Assembly (NCBI GenBank): GCA_023055425.1
Contig: JALGPY010000006.1
Location: forward strand, 72,386,127-72,450,126
Length of the DNA: 64,000 nt
From: Linanthus parryae
Taxonomy: Eukaryota; Streptophyta; Magnoliopsida; Ericales; Polemoniaceae
Direction of reading: 5' to 3'
Part shown: piece after piece, positions 1 through 11,729 of the stretch
How the letters are laid out: each line of letters opens with the position of its first letter
Numbering within the stretch: position 1 is the first letter of the stretch
The notes under the pieces: model-generated
Told to the model about the DNA's origin: nothing
The model's database searches: none
What the model saw: the letters and a program-made list of their open reading frames with translations, nothing else
Position numbers and translations under genes: made by a program

Positions 1-2524
1 TAGGCTAAGATATTACCAAGACAATGATAATATCTATATGCCCTAAAGTGACAAGCTCATCTCCATGTGCTTCCCCATATTGGCGCGCCTAGGATGGGAG
101 TCCTCATCGTCTTTTGTCTTCTTGGTCCTCCAGTCTTCTTCTCCATGTTGTTGGATATCATCTAAATATTCTAATTCTAACCTACCATCTAGAATAAATA
201 AATAAATAAAACTTCACATGTTGAGAAGTTGATCAGCTCGCAGGCCGTAAAATTAACTAATTATTACATTAATTTTATCAGCTCGAAGCCGTAAATCAAA
301 CCACAAAAAGTAAACATCCATAACCTAGGCCATATCCATCCACCATGCAACAAAGCACATAATACAGTTAAAACCAATTTTTTTAACACCCTTGTTAAAT
401 TTTAGTTTGAAATTATGAAACTAGGGTCAAAATAGTCAAATGAATTCACCATCCACCATGGCCGAACCTCTCAAGGACCAAGGCAAGACCTTTGGGCAGT
501 CGACCGAGCCCCACGCACGGCCAAGCCGCACGCTAGGCCAGCCCAACCCCTTGTCCGTGCCCTAGATTGGGCGGCAAGGCAAGGGGGCGGTCCCCATAGG
601 GGCCGAATCTCCGTAAGGAATTGTTTCCAAAATAATTCCTTTCCTTGTTTCCTAAGTTGCCCAAGCTTAGTTGTTTCCAAGTTTGAAAAAATTCTTTTCC
701 AAGCTTGTGCCCAAACCCAAGTTCCTAGATCCAAAAAATTTCACATCATATAGTGTCTTCGTCTCTACGAGTATCCACACCTTGGATTCTTGATTGGATT
801 CCTTCCCACCGTGTAGTGCTAGCAACAGAAGAAAGGAGGAACGGATCATGCAAAACGAGGCACGAGCCGTGCCCTTGTGGCCGACGTCGTGAGAGGGGCG
901 GACGGGATGGCCGGACTTCCTTGTCTTGTCTTCTCTCTCTCTCTCTCTCTTGCTTTGTTATGTTTCTTTCAATAATGACACTTATGAGAAAATAACAAGC
1001 TACAGTCTCTTTATATAGTAATAACTTTTTATTAACTACATAAAATCCCTAATACTTATCATGTCTTTACATGGATTAGTCCACTTACAAATTAGTCCTA
1101 CTAAGTTTGATTGTGGTTGCGTTATGATCCTTTTATTAATTAGTCCAACTAATTAATACCTATATCCAATTCAATCCATCAGGTGTGTGACCCCATAGGT
1201 TTCTACTTAGTTGGTAGTAACTATTTACTAACACGGAGCGGTGTCTAGCAACACATCCATGCCACCTAACTAATAGAAATAGTCAGTGATCGACAAACCT
1301 TGTGCCCCATGTTCATGTATTATATTATCCATCTGTCTCTATATCCGGATTGGACACGAGACATAAGAGTCACACTCGTATATTCAATTCATAGTTTCCC
1401 GATCCTGGGAATATGCTTATGAGTATATAATATCAATATCTCCATATTGATTTATCTGAGTCTGGCCAGACATTTTACAAGCACCATCCCTGGAGTGGTT
1501 CATGGATATTTTCTCCCATTATGTGGGAGGGGCAAATCCTCTCTACGTCACTACGATCTCTAAGCTTGCTTCCTATCATGCCCGATAACTATCTATATAG
1601 TTACCCGGTTAAGGCGCAACGTTTGATAATATCAAAGCACGATATTTCATAACTAGAGTATCTGGTGACTTCAAGTCTAAGGATTACAATATCATTAGCA
1701 CTACGAGAAGCGATTGTGACTTTGACATAAATTAATGCATCCTTATCGTTGTTGGTCAATCCAGTATGACATTACTCCTAATGCATACCCATGTGTTAGA
1801 CTTGATATCGCCATGTCAATCTACCCACATACTAATCTATAGTTGATGGTCCCGTTAATCAGTATAATGGACTAGGGATGTTTAAGATAAACAACACATT
1901 GTATCTAAGGACTTCATCTAACTAATATAAAAAGCCAACGCCGAGTTTGGAAAAATCGAAAAGTGAAGCCCATCACATTTTAATATTGCCAGAAATACCC
2001 ATCATATTTAACAAAAGTGTGATGGTTGCTTAAGGTCACATTTGTAACTATGAGTAATCCTCACCTTCTGTAACTTCTCCCACTTCTCTTCGCATGTCTA
2101 ACTTCCTCCATTTTCTTCAATACCCTCCCACACTACTTCAAAACAAACCAGCCGCACTATACATATATCTGGTCATTTCATTTAATCTTTCTCTGCAATC
2201 AACCTTCATTGTTTAAGGTTCTATTATCTGGTACCTAACATTTGGGTCATAAACATACTAAGATCGAAATGGATCATTTTCGTTAAGTTCAATTGCTTTT
2301 CGCATTTGTCTTGATGATACAACATTAGTGTAAACTAGATGCATAATTAATTTCTTTTGATGTATTATTGTTTACATTATGACTTCGGTATGTTGATGGC
2401 AGACACAACGCGGGTGCCCTCATGCTAGTTATATTAAATATCACAATAAATGATAAATGAATATTCCAGCCAAAACTTTGTTCATACTAAACATAGATTG
2501 CCTCTAGGGCACCTATTCCAAAAA
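1..2524 (-). mobile_element. Non-coding LTR-retrotransposon remnant (LARD-like), cut by the window edge
   Basis: No convincing protein is encoded here. Read on the minus strand, the right end (about 2524) starts GGAATAGGTGCCCTAGAGG, which I recall as the beginning of an LTR common in plant genomes. The rest is long AT-rich sequence without gag or pol motifs, followed by a GC-rich stretch at 465-750. The abrupt change at about 2525, where copia integrase coding begins, suggests this remnant abuts or truncates the next element. The assignment rests on recall of the LTR end only. The short open frames at 471-995 have no recognisable domain. Confidence 0.4.
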
Positions 2525-2541
2525 ATCTTTTACACATTAGC

Positions 2542-3396
2542 TTGCATACCTTGAACAAGTTAATCTCTAAAGATTTGGTAAGAGGATTTCCCTCTATCGA
2601 ATTCAAAGATGATGAAGTATGCAAAACCTATGCTCAAGGTAAGCAGACAAGGAGCTCATTCAAGCCAAAGAAATGTGTAAGTACTACCAGACCCACTGAA
2701 TTACTTCACGTGGATCTTTGTGGTCCTATGAGGACTCCAACTCCAAAGGGTAAGAAGTATATGTTAGTTATTGTTGATGATTACTCTATATTTACTTGGG
2801 TTATGTTTCTGAAAGATAAATATGAAGCTCTATCTGAATTTTCAAAGCTTTGTAAGGAGCTTCAAACTTTGAAAAACTTGCCAATTGCCTCAATTAGAAG
2901 TGATCATGGTAGAGAATTTGATCAACTTGAGTTTGATTTATTATGTGCTAAGTATGGTATCTCTCACAACTTTTCTGCTCCAAGAACTCCTCAACAGAAT
3001 GGTGTTGTCGAAAGAAAGAACAGGACTCTTGAAGACATGTCAAGGACAATGCTTCTAGAGAACAAGTTACCAAAGTCATTCTGGGCAGAAACAGTTAATA
3101 CAACCAACTACATACTTAACATGTGCTTGATTAGGCCAATACTGAAGAAGACCCCATATGAACTCTTCAAAGGAAGAAAGCCAAATATTTCATATTTTAA
3201 ACCTTTTGGCTGTACTTGTTTTGTTCACAACAATGGTAAGGACAATCTTCGTAAGTTTGATGCAAGAAGTGATGAAGGTATCTTTCTTGGTTATTCTCTG
3301 ATTAGCAAAGCTTATAGAGTTTACAAAAAAAGAACTAAGCTGGTTGAAGAAAGCATTCATGTTATTTTGATGAAAGTTATGATGGTTTTTGAGTGA
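2542..3396 (+). pseudogene. Copia integrase (outer element)
   Basis: This frame encodes the integrase, which inserts retrotransposon cDNA into the host genome. The end of the gag-pre-integrase zinc region (C..C, KQTRSSFK) comes first. The catalytic core follows: the first Asp in HVDLCGP, the second in RSDHGREF, and the Glu in NGVVERKNRTL. Downstream are the usual YELFKGRKP and FGCTCFVHNN blocks of copia integrases. The frame ends early at a stop after a one-base shift in the segment that normally reads HVIFDES, and a linker continues in another frame. The core looks complete but the polyprotein is broken. Confidence 0.9.
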
Positions 3397-3472
3397 AAAT
3401 TTTGCAGACTTGAATTAAAACAAGCATGAATCAGAAGATGAAGTAGAGACTTTACATGGTCTCAAGGAAAGC

Positions 3473-3985
3473 TTGCAGGAAAACAGGAAGAATTTTCAAG
3501 GCCTTGAAAATGGTTCTCAAAGCCTTGAAAATGAGCAAAAGAAGAATCAAAGTGATCAAGCTACTTCCTCAAGATCTCAAAGAATTGAGAAGTTACCTGA
3601 AGAGCCTGAGCCATGGACTCCAAGAAAGAGATTAAAGTATTTATTATCTCATCCAGTTGACAACATTATATATGATCCTTCCACTGGTACACAGACAAGA
3701 TCACAATTGAAAAATTTATGTGCTTTTAATTCTTTTGTTTCTCTTGTAGAAACCAAAAATGTGAAAGAAGCATTACAAGAAGCAGACTGGATCAGTGCAA
3801 TGCAAATTGAACTAAATGAATTTGAGAGAAACAAGGCGATGCATTTAGTTCCTCCACCAAAATATCAGTCTGTCATTGGAACACGATGGTTGTTTAGAAA
3901 CAAGTTGGATGAAAATGGCGAGGTAATCAGAAACAAAGCTAGACTAGTAGCTCAAGGCTACAACCAAGAAGAAGGTATTGATAAT
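3473..3985 (+). pseudogene. Integrase-RT linker and start of reverse transcriptase (outer element)
   Basis: A charged linker carries repeated SxxLE peptides (FQGLENGSQSLEN), which are read from TCAARGCCTTGA-type motifs. It is followed by the conserved opening of copia reverse transcriptase: WISAMQIELNEFERN, IGTRWLFRNKLDENG and KARLVAQGYNQEEGID. Translation stops at 3986 because the nested minus-strand LTR begins there. The continuation (EENFAPI) is found at 14379, more than 10 kb downstream. Confidence 0.88.
3981..3985. repeat. Target-site duplication of the nested copia element
   Basis: The left flank is ATAAT (3981-3985) and the right flank is ATTAT (14374-14378). They differ at one base. 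Taking ATTAT as original restores the uninterrupted codons Gly-Ile-Asp-Tyr-Glu-Glu of the host RT, so the left copy has probably mutated since insertion. Confidence 0.8.
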
Positions 3986-5485
3986 TGAAAGTGTGTAATG
4001 TAGGTGTAAACAGGTATAATAATACTCTAGAAAGGGGGGTTGAATAGAGTATGCTAGCTTTTGCAAAAACTCAAGTTTTTTAAAACTTTAGTAGAACAAT
4101 CTGTTGATATCTCAAAGCTTTGAAAGAGATTTGAGAAGCTTAAAGATATAACAACAGATGCTAGAGGCTTCAAAGCTTTGAGACTTGGAAAGCTCCAAAT
4201 CTTTGAAACTTCCAATTTAAACTGTATGTAAATGCAGCAAAAGTAAATAGCAAGAACACAGAGATTTTACAGAGTTCAGTCACAATTGGACCTAGTCTCT
4301 GCCTGAGGAATCTAATCCCTCCATGATTTCAACACAACTTCTTATTAATCACCCAGATTTAGCCCTAGATCTCAAGCCTAAGTGAGCTACCTTACACTTA
4401 TACAGCTTGTGGTTCCCAACCTATCTAGTTACAGGCTACAACCTGTTGAAACAATAAGAACCTCTTGTTGTTCACTTCAAGAACCAAACTACTAAGTTTA
4501 GTGAGGCCTTAGAGGTGAAGAATAAATGATACAATTAAGTACAGAGAGAAGAACTCAGAAAGAGTAAGATGTTTAAAGCCTGGAAGAGTTCTTCTGGATT
4601 TGAATGATCTTCAGCCTGCTTGAATTAAATATCTGAATGATTTAAAGAGTTGTATGTTATTGATATTCCCAGATGATTTCCCTCTTCAAAATCACGACCT
4701 CTGTGTCTCTCATAAGTCTCTGCAATTCAAACTTAAGTAGCTGTTCTCAGTCTGCAACTAACTTGAGAGATTTCAGGAACATAATTCTTAAAACATCTCC
4801 TATCTGATAAGCTTCTGTTAACAGCTCAATTTGAAAACATTGCTGATCTGTTTATGGACGTTGGAGAGTCCAAAAAACTTGCAAATACTTAGCAAACAAG
4901 ATCAAACAAATAACAATACAATCGAGCAAAGAGATCTGCTGGAAACAGCAGCTAACCATGAAAGAGAAAATTATGCTAGACTTGTCTGCTGATAGTTCTG
5001 AGTTAACAAGTTCATTCAATCTCATGAATATATCAAGTAATCAATATAAAGTCCACAATAATAGACAATAAACAGCGTGTAACAAGATCCAAGTAACACT
5101 GAATCCATTTGCACATAGAAAGATGGTTAGTAGAACTTAGCAGTAAAGAGTAACTAGAATATCTCAAAGCTTTGAAGCTTTGCCTGCTAACTTCACCAGA
5201 ATGTATATTGGATTTTCAATCCAACTTAATCCTGCAGTGATCATCTTAGAACATAGATTGCTGAATATAATTATATAACTAAACCAATCATTATCAAAAC
5301 ATAACCAAAACCTGCACAAAATAGTTAGATAATACAACATATAGGGACTGCTACAGTAACTCAAAGCTTTGAAGCTTTGGTACTTAGCAATTTCTTATAT
5401 TTGTGTTTCTGGCTTTCAACATCAAGGAGTTAAGCTCTCTGTCTGTATTTTCATATCATAATATTCATGAGCTTCATACTTATCA
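3986..5485 (-). repeat. 3' LTR of nested copia element (1500 bp)
   Basis: It begins TGAAAGTG and ends TTATCA on the plus strand, so the element's own LTR reads TGATAA...CTTTCA. It aligns along its full length with 12878-14373. It contains four exact copies of the palindrome TCAAAGCTTTGA (4112, 4170, 5164 and 5361). Confidence 0.93.
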
Positions 5486-5496
5486 ATCTCCCCCTT
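5486..5496 (-). promoter_or_regulatory. Polypurine tract of nested element
   Basis: The minus strand reads AAGGGGGAGAT and directly abuts the 3' LTR start TGATAA. This is the expected plus-strand primer of a copia element. Confidence 0.8.
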
Positions 5497-6144
5497 GATG
5501 AAAGACAAAACACATTATCTGAATATTGATATCCTGCAACTTACAAACAGAAGTAAATAAATCACAGAACATAAATTCAAAAACCATAGAATTTCATAGA
5601 TAAACATCTGCCAGATCCATAATTTATTACACACAATAAAACTAAAATACTAAACATCCTAAGAAAAAACATAAATCTGCTAAAAACACATAATATTTCT
5701 CCCCCTTTTTGGCTTTCATCAAAAGAGTAGAAGAAAATGTTGGATCTGTTCAGAGTTTTCAAAAGAAAATCGGAATAATAACCTAGCTTCAGGAATGAGA
5801 AGATTAGAAAGAATAGAGAGAATAGGTTCAAGGCTTTGAAGATCCTCTAGACTTTGTTGTTCCCTTGCCTTTGCCCTGAGTCTCTTATTGTTCTTCTTCA
5901 GAGACTTCTGCATCTTCACCCTGTTCCTCAGCTTGCTCTCCTTGCTCTTCAGCCTTCATTGCATGAGCTTCATCATTTTGCATGTTCTCAACAACCTCAT
6001 CAACCAATTTGTCCAGATTAGCAGCTTCCTCTTTAACTTCTTCTACAGCAGGTTCCTCATCTTCTGCCTCCTCCTCAGACTGATCAAAGAGATCCTTTGA
6101 ATACCTTTCTTCTTCTTCTTCTTCTTTTTCTTCTTCTTATTCTT

Positions 6145-7834
6145 CTATTTCTTGAGAGCTTCTACCAGAAATTCTTCTGAATCAATGCTGGTATATCTGG
6201 TTTCTGAAGAAGGCACTTTCTCTAGATCCAAAACTTTGATGATCAGGTCAAGCTTGTTAAGCACCAAACCTTTGAACTTAGTCAGATCATTGGACAAGTC
6301 AAACAATCCCTGTCTCAAATCCACACCATCTTCCAGAACCTCAACCCTATCTATAATTTGTGAGAAATCCTGATTACCAGGAACCTTAGGGGTTGAAGCA
6401 GCTCTAGGTTTGATGGACTTCTTTTCCTTAAGCTCCTTAGCACTCAACTCTGAATAGAACTTCCACTTTCCCTTAGCAGTATAAACAATCCCAATCCTTT
6501 GAAGGGATGCTTCATCAACTTCCCAAAAACCAGTAGTAATATTCTCTTCATCCTTCAAAGACACTCCAAAATATTTGTAAAACAGTGGTAAAACATTGGC
6601 ATAAGGTAGAGAGTGGTTTCTAGTCATAGTCCCACAGTAGACCATGTGTTCCATCACCACAGTATGAAGTTCTACCTCAAACCCTTGACAAATCAAGTAC
6701 ATAAAGATTAAAACCTTGTATGTTACCAACTCTTTTGGAGTATTCCTTGGGTACCACACACCTCATAATGATAGAAAATAGGATTTTGACTTCACAGTTG
6801 AACACAGAATGTGTTAAATGCTTGGGTTCAGAAGTGGTTCCCTCCAAGGAAAACATAGATTTGGATTTCTCTAGGATCTCTTTTCTATCAGGATAGTCAC
6901 CAACCTTATACTTCCTAGGCACTCCAAAAACTTTGGAGAACACCCTGTGATCTAACCTAATGTCCACTCTAGCCACCTTTGAGGTTAGGATTTATCTATC
7001 ACTATCATCAAGCTCTTGAACCAGATTCAAATAGAACAGTCTGGTTAACCTAGGGTAGGCTTCAGAGGGTGGGTTCAACATACTTCCAACAGATGAAATT
7101 ATCATGTTCTTAATGTATTCTAAGTCTAAAATGTCCAATAAATCAGAACTGATCATACTACAAAAAGACACTTATGATGATGCATACCCATCCATCCATA
7201 CCTTCTTGACATCAGAATTAACAAACCAAGATTCAAGCAAGAGATTCTTACCAAAGTTTGTGGCTTTCTTGGTTTTTACTGCACTGTGTTTAACCCTCTT
7301 CTTCTCAGTTGTTTCTTCACCCTTCTTCTCTGGGGTTGCTTCCGTTTTCTTGTCACTAGCTTTCTTCTCCTTTGTAGAAGGTACATTCTTCTTTTATTTC
7401 TCAGCAATCACTTCTTTCTTCTTCTTGCTTGACCCCTCCCCCTAATCCTTGTTCCCCTTTTCTTTCACCACCTCCTCTGTTGCGGATTCTGAATCTGACC
7501 CAGCCCTAGCTTCTTCTTGAACTTCCTTCCCTTTCTTGGTCTTCTTTGCAGGGGGTGAAGTCTCATGAACACTAGCCGTGTCTTCTGAGTCTGATCCATA
7601 AATGGTGATCTTTCTGTTAGCTTTTCTCTTCACCCTCGTGTTGGAGGTCTGACCTAGCTGCTTGATCCTTTCGGATTTCTCTCCATTTGGGTTAGGGTTT
7701 GAGATATTGACAAAATGGGGAGAGAGAGAGAGATAGAGACGAAGAGATTGTAGTATAGAATGAGAGAAAATAGGTCCTGAAGCTGGCTTAAGTAGGTAGA
7801 TGAGTTTGACTAAAAGTAGAAGATTTGCATGCAA
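6145..7834 (-). pseudogene. Extra open frame downstream of pol in the nested element
   Basis: A reading frame of roughly 560 codons, broken by several stops and shifts, lies between RNase H and the 3' LTR, where SIRE elements carry their so-called envelope-like frame. The N-terminal third (7442-7834) is Lys/Glu/Ser-rich and looks disordered. The middle (6677-6976) has a folded-looking domain with KVFGVPRKYKVGDYP and FSIIMRCVVPKEYSK. The C-terminal part (6145-6759) contains VVMEHMVYC, a Lys-rich linker and a leucine heptad-like segment near LFDLSNDLTKFKGLV. The outer element has a homologue at 16063-17222 (CVVPRENSKE, IVMEHML), so the frame belongs to the family. I see no signal peptide or clear transmembrane segment. 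The middle domain recalls the 'putative plant transposon protein' domain; its function is unknown. Confidence 0.7.
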
Positions 7835-8121
7835 AATGATTTCAGAAGATTTTCAAGATATTTGTAGATATTTTGATCAAATCTCTGAACATTTGAAAAG
7901 ATTTTATAATTATCTAAAAAGATAAAACAAAATTTTTCATGATCCTATTTTCTAAAGATAATGCAAATCCACTCATCATAGCAGTGAAACAGGAGTTCAA
8001 AGCTTTGAAAAGTTTCAGAGTAATACAGAAACTTCAAAGCTTTGAGCTATATTTTCAAGGCTACAAAAAATATAATGTCAAGGCTTTGAAATCACACAAA
8101 TACTACACATAGTAACTGATT

Positions 8122-8132
8122 ACTCCCCCTAA
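8122..8132 (-). promoter_or_regulatory. Internal polypurine-like tract at the pol stop codon
   Basis: The minus strand reads TTAGGGGGAGTA and overlaps the TAG that ends RNase H. The same sequence sits at the pol stop of the outer element (15569-15580). In simpler copia elements a tract like this lies next to the 3' LTR; here an extra frame and the true tract at 5486-5496 follow. Confidence 0.55.
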
Positions 8133-9320
8133 ACCAATGCATCCTTGTTTAACATACCCAATTCAAGCCTTATAGATGAAAACCTCTCATCTGGAAGTGG
8201 TTTAGTGAAAATATCAGTTATTTTCTTGGAAGTAGAAATAAAAGATAGAACAATGTCACCTTTTTCTGTGTGATCTCTACCACATTTATATGCTTTGTCC
8301 TTGAATGCTGTACTGGAGTCTTTGATATTGAAATGACACTTGTAGTGTCACAGTTAATAGGAATATTTATGAAATCATATCCAAGATAACTTAGCTGTTG
8401 TGCAATCCATAAAACCTATGAACAGTAAGCTCCAGCTGCAATGTATTCAGCTTCTGTAGTTGACAGAGCCACTGAATTCTTCTTCTTTGAATGCCAACTT
8501 ATCAATGAAGATCCAAGAAACTGGCAGCATCAAAAAGTACTCTTTCTGTCTACTTTGTATCCTGCGAAGTCTGTATATGAATATCCACTCAACAAAAAGT
8601 TAGTCCTTCTTGGATACCAAAGCCCCAAGTCCTTGGTTCCATTCAAATATCTAAAAATCCTTTTCACAACAATTAAATGACTTTCTTTAGGATCAGCCGG
8701 AAACCTTGCACACATGCACACACTAAACATAATATCTGGTCTACTAGCATTTAGATACAAAAGTGAACCAATCATACATCTATATTCTTTCTAATTTACA
8801 CTCTTACCAGTTGTTTCCTTGTCTAGAGACAGTGATGAACTCATAGGGGTCTTTACAACCTTGGGCTGTGACATGTTATACTTGTTTAACAAGTTCAGGG
8901 TGTACTTTCATTGATGCACAAAAATTCCTTTCTTCATTTGATGTACATGTAGTCCACGAAAGAAATTCAGTTCTCCCATCAAGCTCATTTCAAATTCCCT
9001 GCACATTAGACTTGAAAACTCTTGCAACAGGGGAAAATGTTTACTCAAAATCAATACCTTCCTCTTGATTGTATCCATGTGCAACCTGTCTTGCTTTGTT
9101 TCTCACAACCTTACCTTTTTCATCAAGCTTATTTCTGAACACCCATCTTTTTCCAATCACTGATTGATCCTTTGGTCTAGGAACCAGATTCCAAACCTTG
9201 TTCCTTTCAAACTCATTCAGCTCATTCTACATTGCAATGATCCAGTCTGCATCCTCTAGTGCTTCCTTTGCATTTTTGGGTTCAATGAAGGATACAAAAG
9301 CACTGAATGCACATAGATTT
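8126..9320 (-). pseudogene. Reverse transcriptase and RNase H remnant with the RT active site deleted
   Basis: The RT opening (start of RVT_2) is readable at about 9050-9260 up to the TFSPVAR block. The sequence then jumps to the segment that normally lies well after the YVDD active site (MGELNFF, then KYNMSQPKV) around 9000-9025. The palm core is therefore missing. MIGSLLYLNASRPD and KRIFRYLNGTKDLGLWY at 8530-8775 begin the RNase H-proximal region. RNase H is broken by stops between 8300 and 8530 and ends with TDIFTKPLPDERF just before 8130. Confidence 0.85.
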
Positions 9321-9321
9321 C

Positions 9322-9922
9322 TCAATTGACCTCTTCTCTGAGTTCTAGTTGCTGGATCTGATATAATATTCTCAGAAGGATGATCTGAGAAATATTTGAA
9401 CTTCTTTCTAGGTGTCCAATTTTATGGACCTTCAAGGCTTTGAGTTCTTGATACTGTAGAAGGAGCATCATATTTCCTGTCAATCTCTGTCTCAAGGCTT
9501 TGAGATTTTTGCTCAGAAGGGGGTTCAAGGTCTTGAGATTCTTCTGAAAGTTTTTTATGCTTAGTTTTGCTCTTGCTGACTTTCTCATGATCTTCATCAG
9601 CCTCATATTTATTCAAACTAAGATCTGCAAAACTTCCACTCAGAAAATCATCAATACTTTCATCAAAAACAACATGAATACTCTCCTCTGCAATCTTAGA
9701 TCTCTTATTGTAAACCCTGTAAGCTTTGCTGGTTTGAGAATAACCAAGAAACACACCTTCATCACTTCTAGCATCAAACTTACCAAGATTATCTTTGCCA
9801 TTGTTATGCACAAAACAAGTACAGGCAAAAGGCTTAAAGTAGGCAACACTAGGATTCCTGCCTTTAAACAGTTCATAAGGGGTTTTCTTCAAAATTGGCA
9901 TAATCAAACATCTATTGAGCAC
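9322..9922 (-). pseudogene. Integrase C-terminal part and INT-RT linker (nested element)
   Basis: The frame at 9422-9922 carries the copia blocks KKTPYELFKGRNP, FACTCFVHNNGKDNLG, ARSDEGVFLGYS and ESIHVVFDES. A charged linker with SQDLEP and SQSLE peptides follows, again read from the TCAAGGCTTTGA-type motif. The overlapping frame at 9322-9606 reads the linker shifted and is not an independent gene. A stop near 9430 and frame changes separate it from RT. Confidence 0.85.
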
Positions 9923-9943
9923 ATAGTTGGCAGTATTAACAGA

Positions 9944-10492
9944 TTATGCCCACAAATATTTTGGCAAATTACTTTCAAGTAACATGGTTCTAGATATGTC
10001 TTCAAGAGTCCTATTTTTCCTCTCAACTACACCATTTTGCTGAGGAGTTCTAGGTGCAGAAAATTTGTGTGAGATGCCATGCTTTGCACAAAATAAATCA
10101 AAATCAAGTTGATCAAATTCCCTACCATGATCAATTCTAATATATGCAACAGGTAAGTTTTTCATAGTTTGAAGCTCCTTGCAAAGTTTAGAAAATTCAG
10201 ATAATGCTTCAGACTTTTCTCTAATAAACATAACCCAAGTATATCTAGAGTAATGATCAACTATAACAAGCGTATATCTCTTACCTCTGGGTGTTTGAAC
10301 CCTCATAGGACCACACAAGTCCATATGCAGCATTTCTAAGGGTCTGGAGGTACTTACAAAATTCTTTGGCTTGAATGAGCTTCTGGTTTGTTTACCTTGT
10401 GTACATGCCTTGCAAAACTCATTATCTTTGAATTTAAGGATTGGCAAACCCCTTACAAGATCTTTTGAGATGAGTTTATTCAAGGAATGCAT
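9944..10492 (-). pseudogene. Integrase catalytic core (nested element)
   Basis: It contains the zinc-region end (CKACTQGKQTRSSF), the first catalytic Asp in HMDLCGP, the second in IDHGREF and the Glu in NGVVERKNRTL. It is closely similar to the outer element's integrase at 2542-3396, which shows that the two elements are relatives. A stop codon after LPKYLWA separates it from the C-terminal part at 9422-9922. Confidence 0.9.
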
Positions 10493-10525
10493 GCTTATAT
10501 GACCAAGATTTATGTGCCATAGTTT

Positions 10526-10948
10526 TTAGTCATCCTTCAAAGCTTTGAGACACTTCACACTATCACCTGCAACTTTGTCAGTACATAGTGCATAAACATT
10601 ATGTGTCCTAGGAGCAGTGAGAATGCAATTTCCTGATTTGTCATCTTGCACCACACATTTCTCCTTGTCAAAAACAACCTTATTACCCTTGTCACAAAGC
10701 TGAGAAATACTCAACAAATTATACTTAAGACCATCAACTAAATACACATCAGAAATTGAATATGCAGAATTGTTACAAACACTTCCAATGCCAATTATGT
10801 TGTACTTTGCTTTGTCACCAAGTTTGATTGTTCCCTCAAATTGTTCTTTCAGTTCTGAGAATAAAGATTTCTTCCCACTCATATGTCTGGAACATCCACT
10901 ATCCAATATCCATTTCTGATCTTTCAAAGCTCTGGTGACATCCTGCAA
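10526..10948 (-). pseudogene. Aspartic protease and gag-pre-integrase region (nested element)
   Basis: The motif WILDSGCSRHMSG holds the catalytic Asp-Ser-Gly of the retropepsin that cleaves the polyprotein. LKYNLLSISQLCDKG and the following segment match the usual copia protease to gag-pre-integrase transition. The frame ends with KCLKALKDD at a stop, whereas an intact element would read on into integrase. Confidence 0.88.
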
Positions 10949-10955
10949 AAATCAA

Positions 10956-11729
10956 TCAATGTCTTAACAGGTTATTAGACCAAGTGTAGAATTTGGATTC
11001 ATACTCAGAGTCAACCATGTTAGGTGTTCTAACTTCTTTCGGAACCCAAATCTGTTTCACTTGTCCCTTAGGCTGATGAGGATAGTTGTTCCTCATTATG
11101 TGAGGTTTTGTCCTTCGAAAGGGGCAAGTTACTTTTACATGTCCAATTTTACAGCAATAATGACACTTTGGTGAATGTCTGCTTCCTGCTTTCACAAATG
11201 TGGTTTGGCTTCTTCTTGGAAAATTTGGATTATATCCAATTCCACTTTTGTGAACAGACTGCAGACTTCCTCCAAGCATGAGACTTAACTTCTGTTCTGA
11301 GCCAGCAAAAGTTGAACGAATTTTCTTGGATTCTTGAAACTTACTAGTCAATGTAGTTTTTTGTTGTTCCAAATCATCATAATGATTTTTTAGATCAACA
11401 AACTTGTCAGTTAAAATAGTGTTTTGATCAACTACTTCTTTGACTTGTGATTTCAAAGCTTTGAATATACTTTCCAAGGCTTTGAATTCACTATCAATTT
11501 TTAACTTAGTAGCTTCATGAAATTTATTCTGAAAAACTAAATCTAAATTTTCTTTTGCCTGCTCATGAACCTTCATTTTCAAAGAATCAATCTCATTCAT
11601 GTGACTCTCCTTATTTAAAAACATGCTTTTGAGGATTTCAGGTAACACATCATAAGGAATAGATAAGAATTTTTTTACCATGTCTTCAATTGGCTTCTCA
11701 GTGGAATGGTCCTCATGATGTCCAGCCAT
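10956..11729 (-). pseudogene. Gag C-terminal coiled-coil spacer with second zinc knuckle (nested element)
   Basis: About 257 codons are open. A long Lys/Glu/Leu-rich helical segment (roughly residues 15-140) includes FKALESIFKALKS, where two palindrome-type motifs are read as peptide. A zinc knuckle CHYCCKIGHVKVTC (CX2CX4HX4C) lies near residue 190. The QIWVPK and nearby segments lead into protease. This spacer between gag and protease is a feature of SIRE-type elements. Confidence 0.75.

Noticed and set aside
4081..5400. CRISPR-like array from the repeated TCAAAGCTTTGA
   Set aside because: Spacing is irregular, the unit is a short palindrome, and the genome is a plant's; no array structure.
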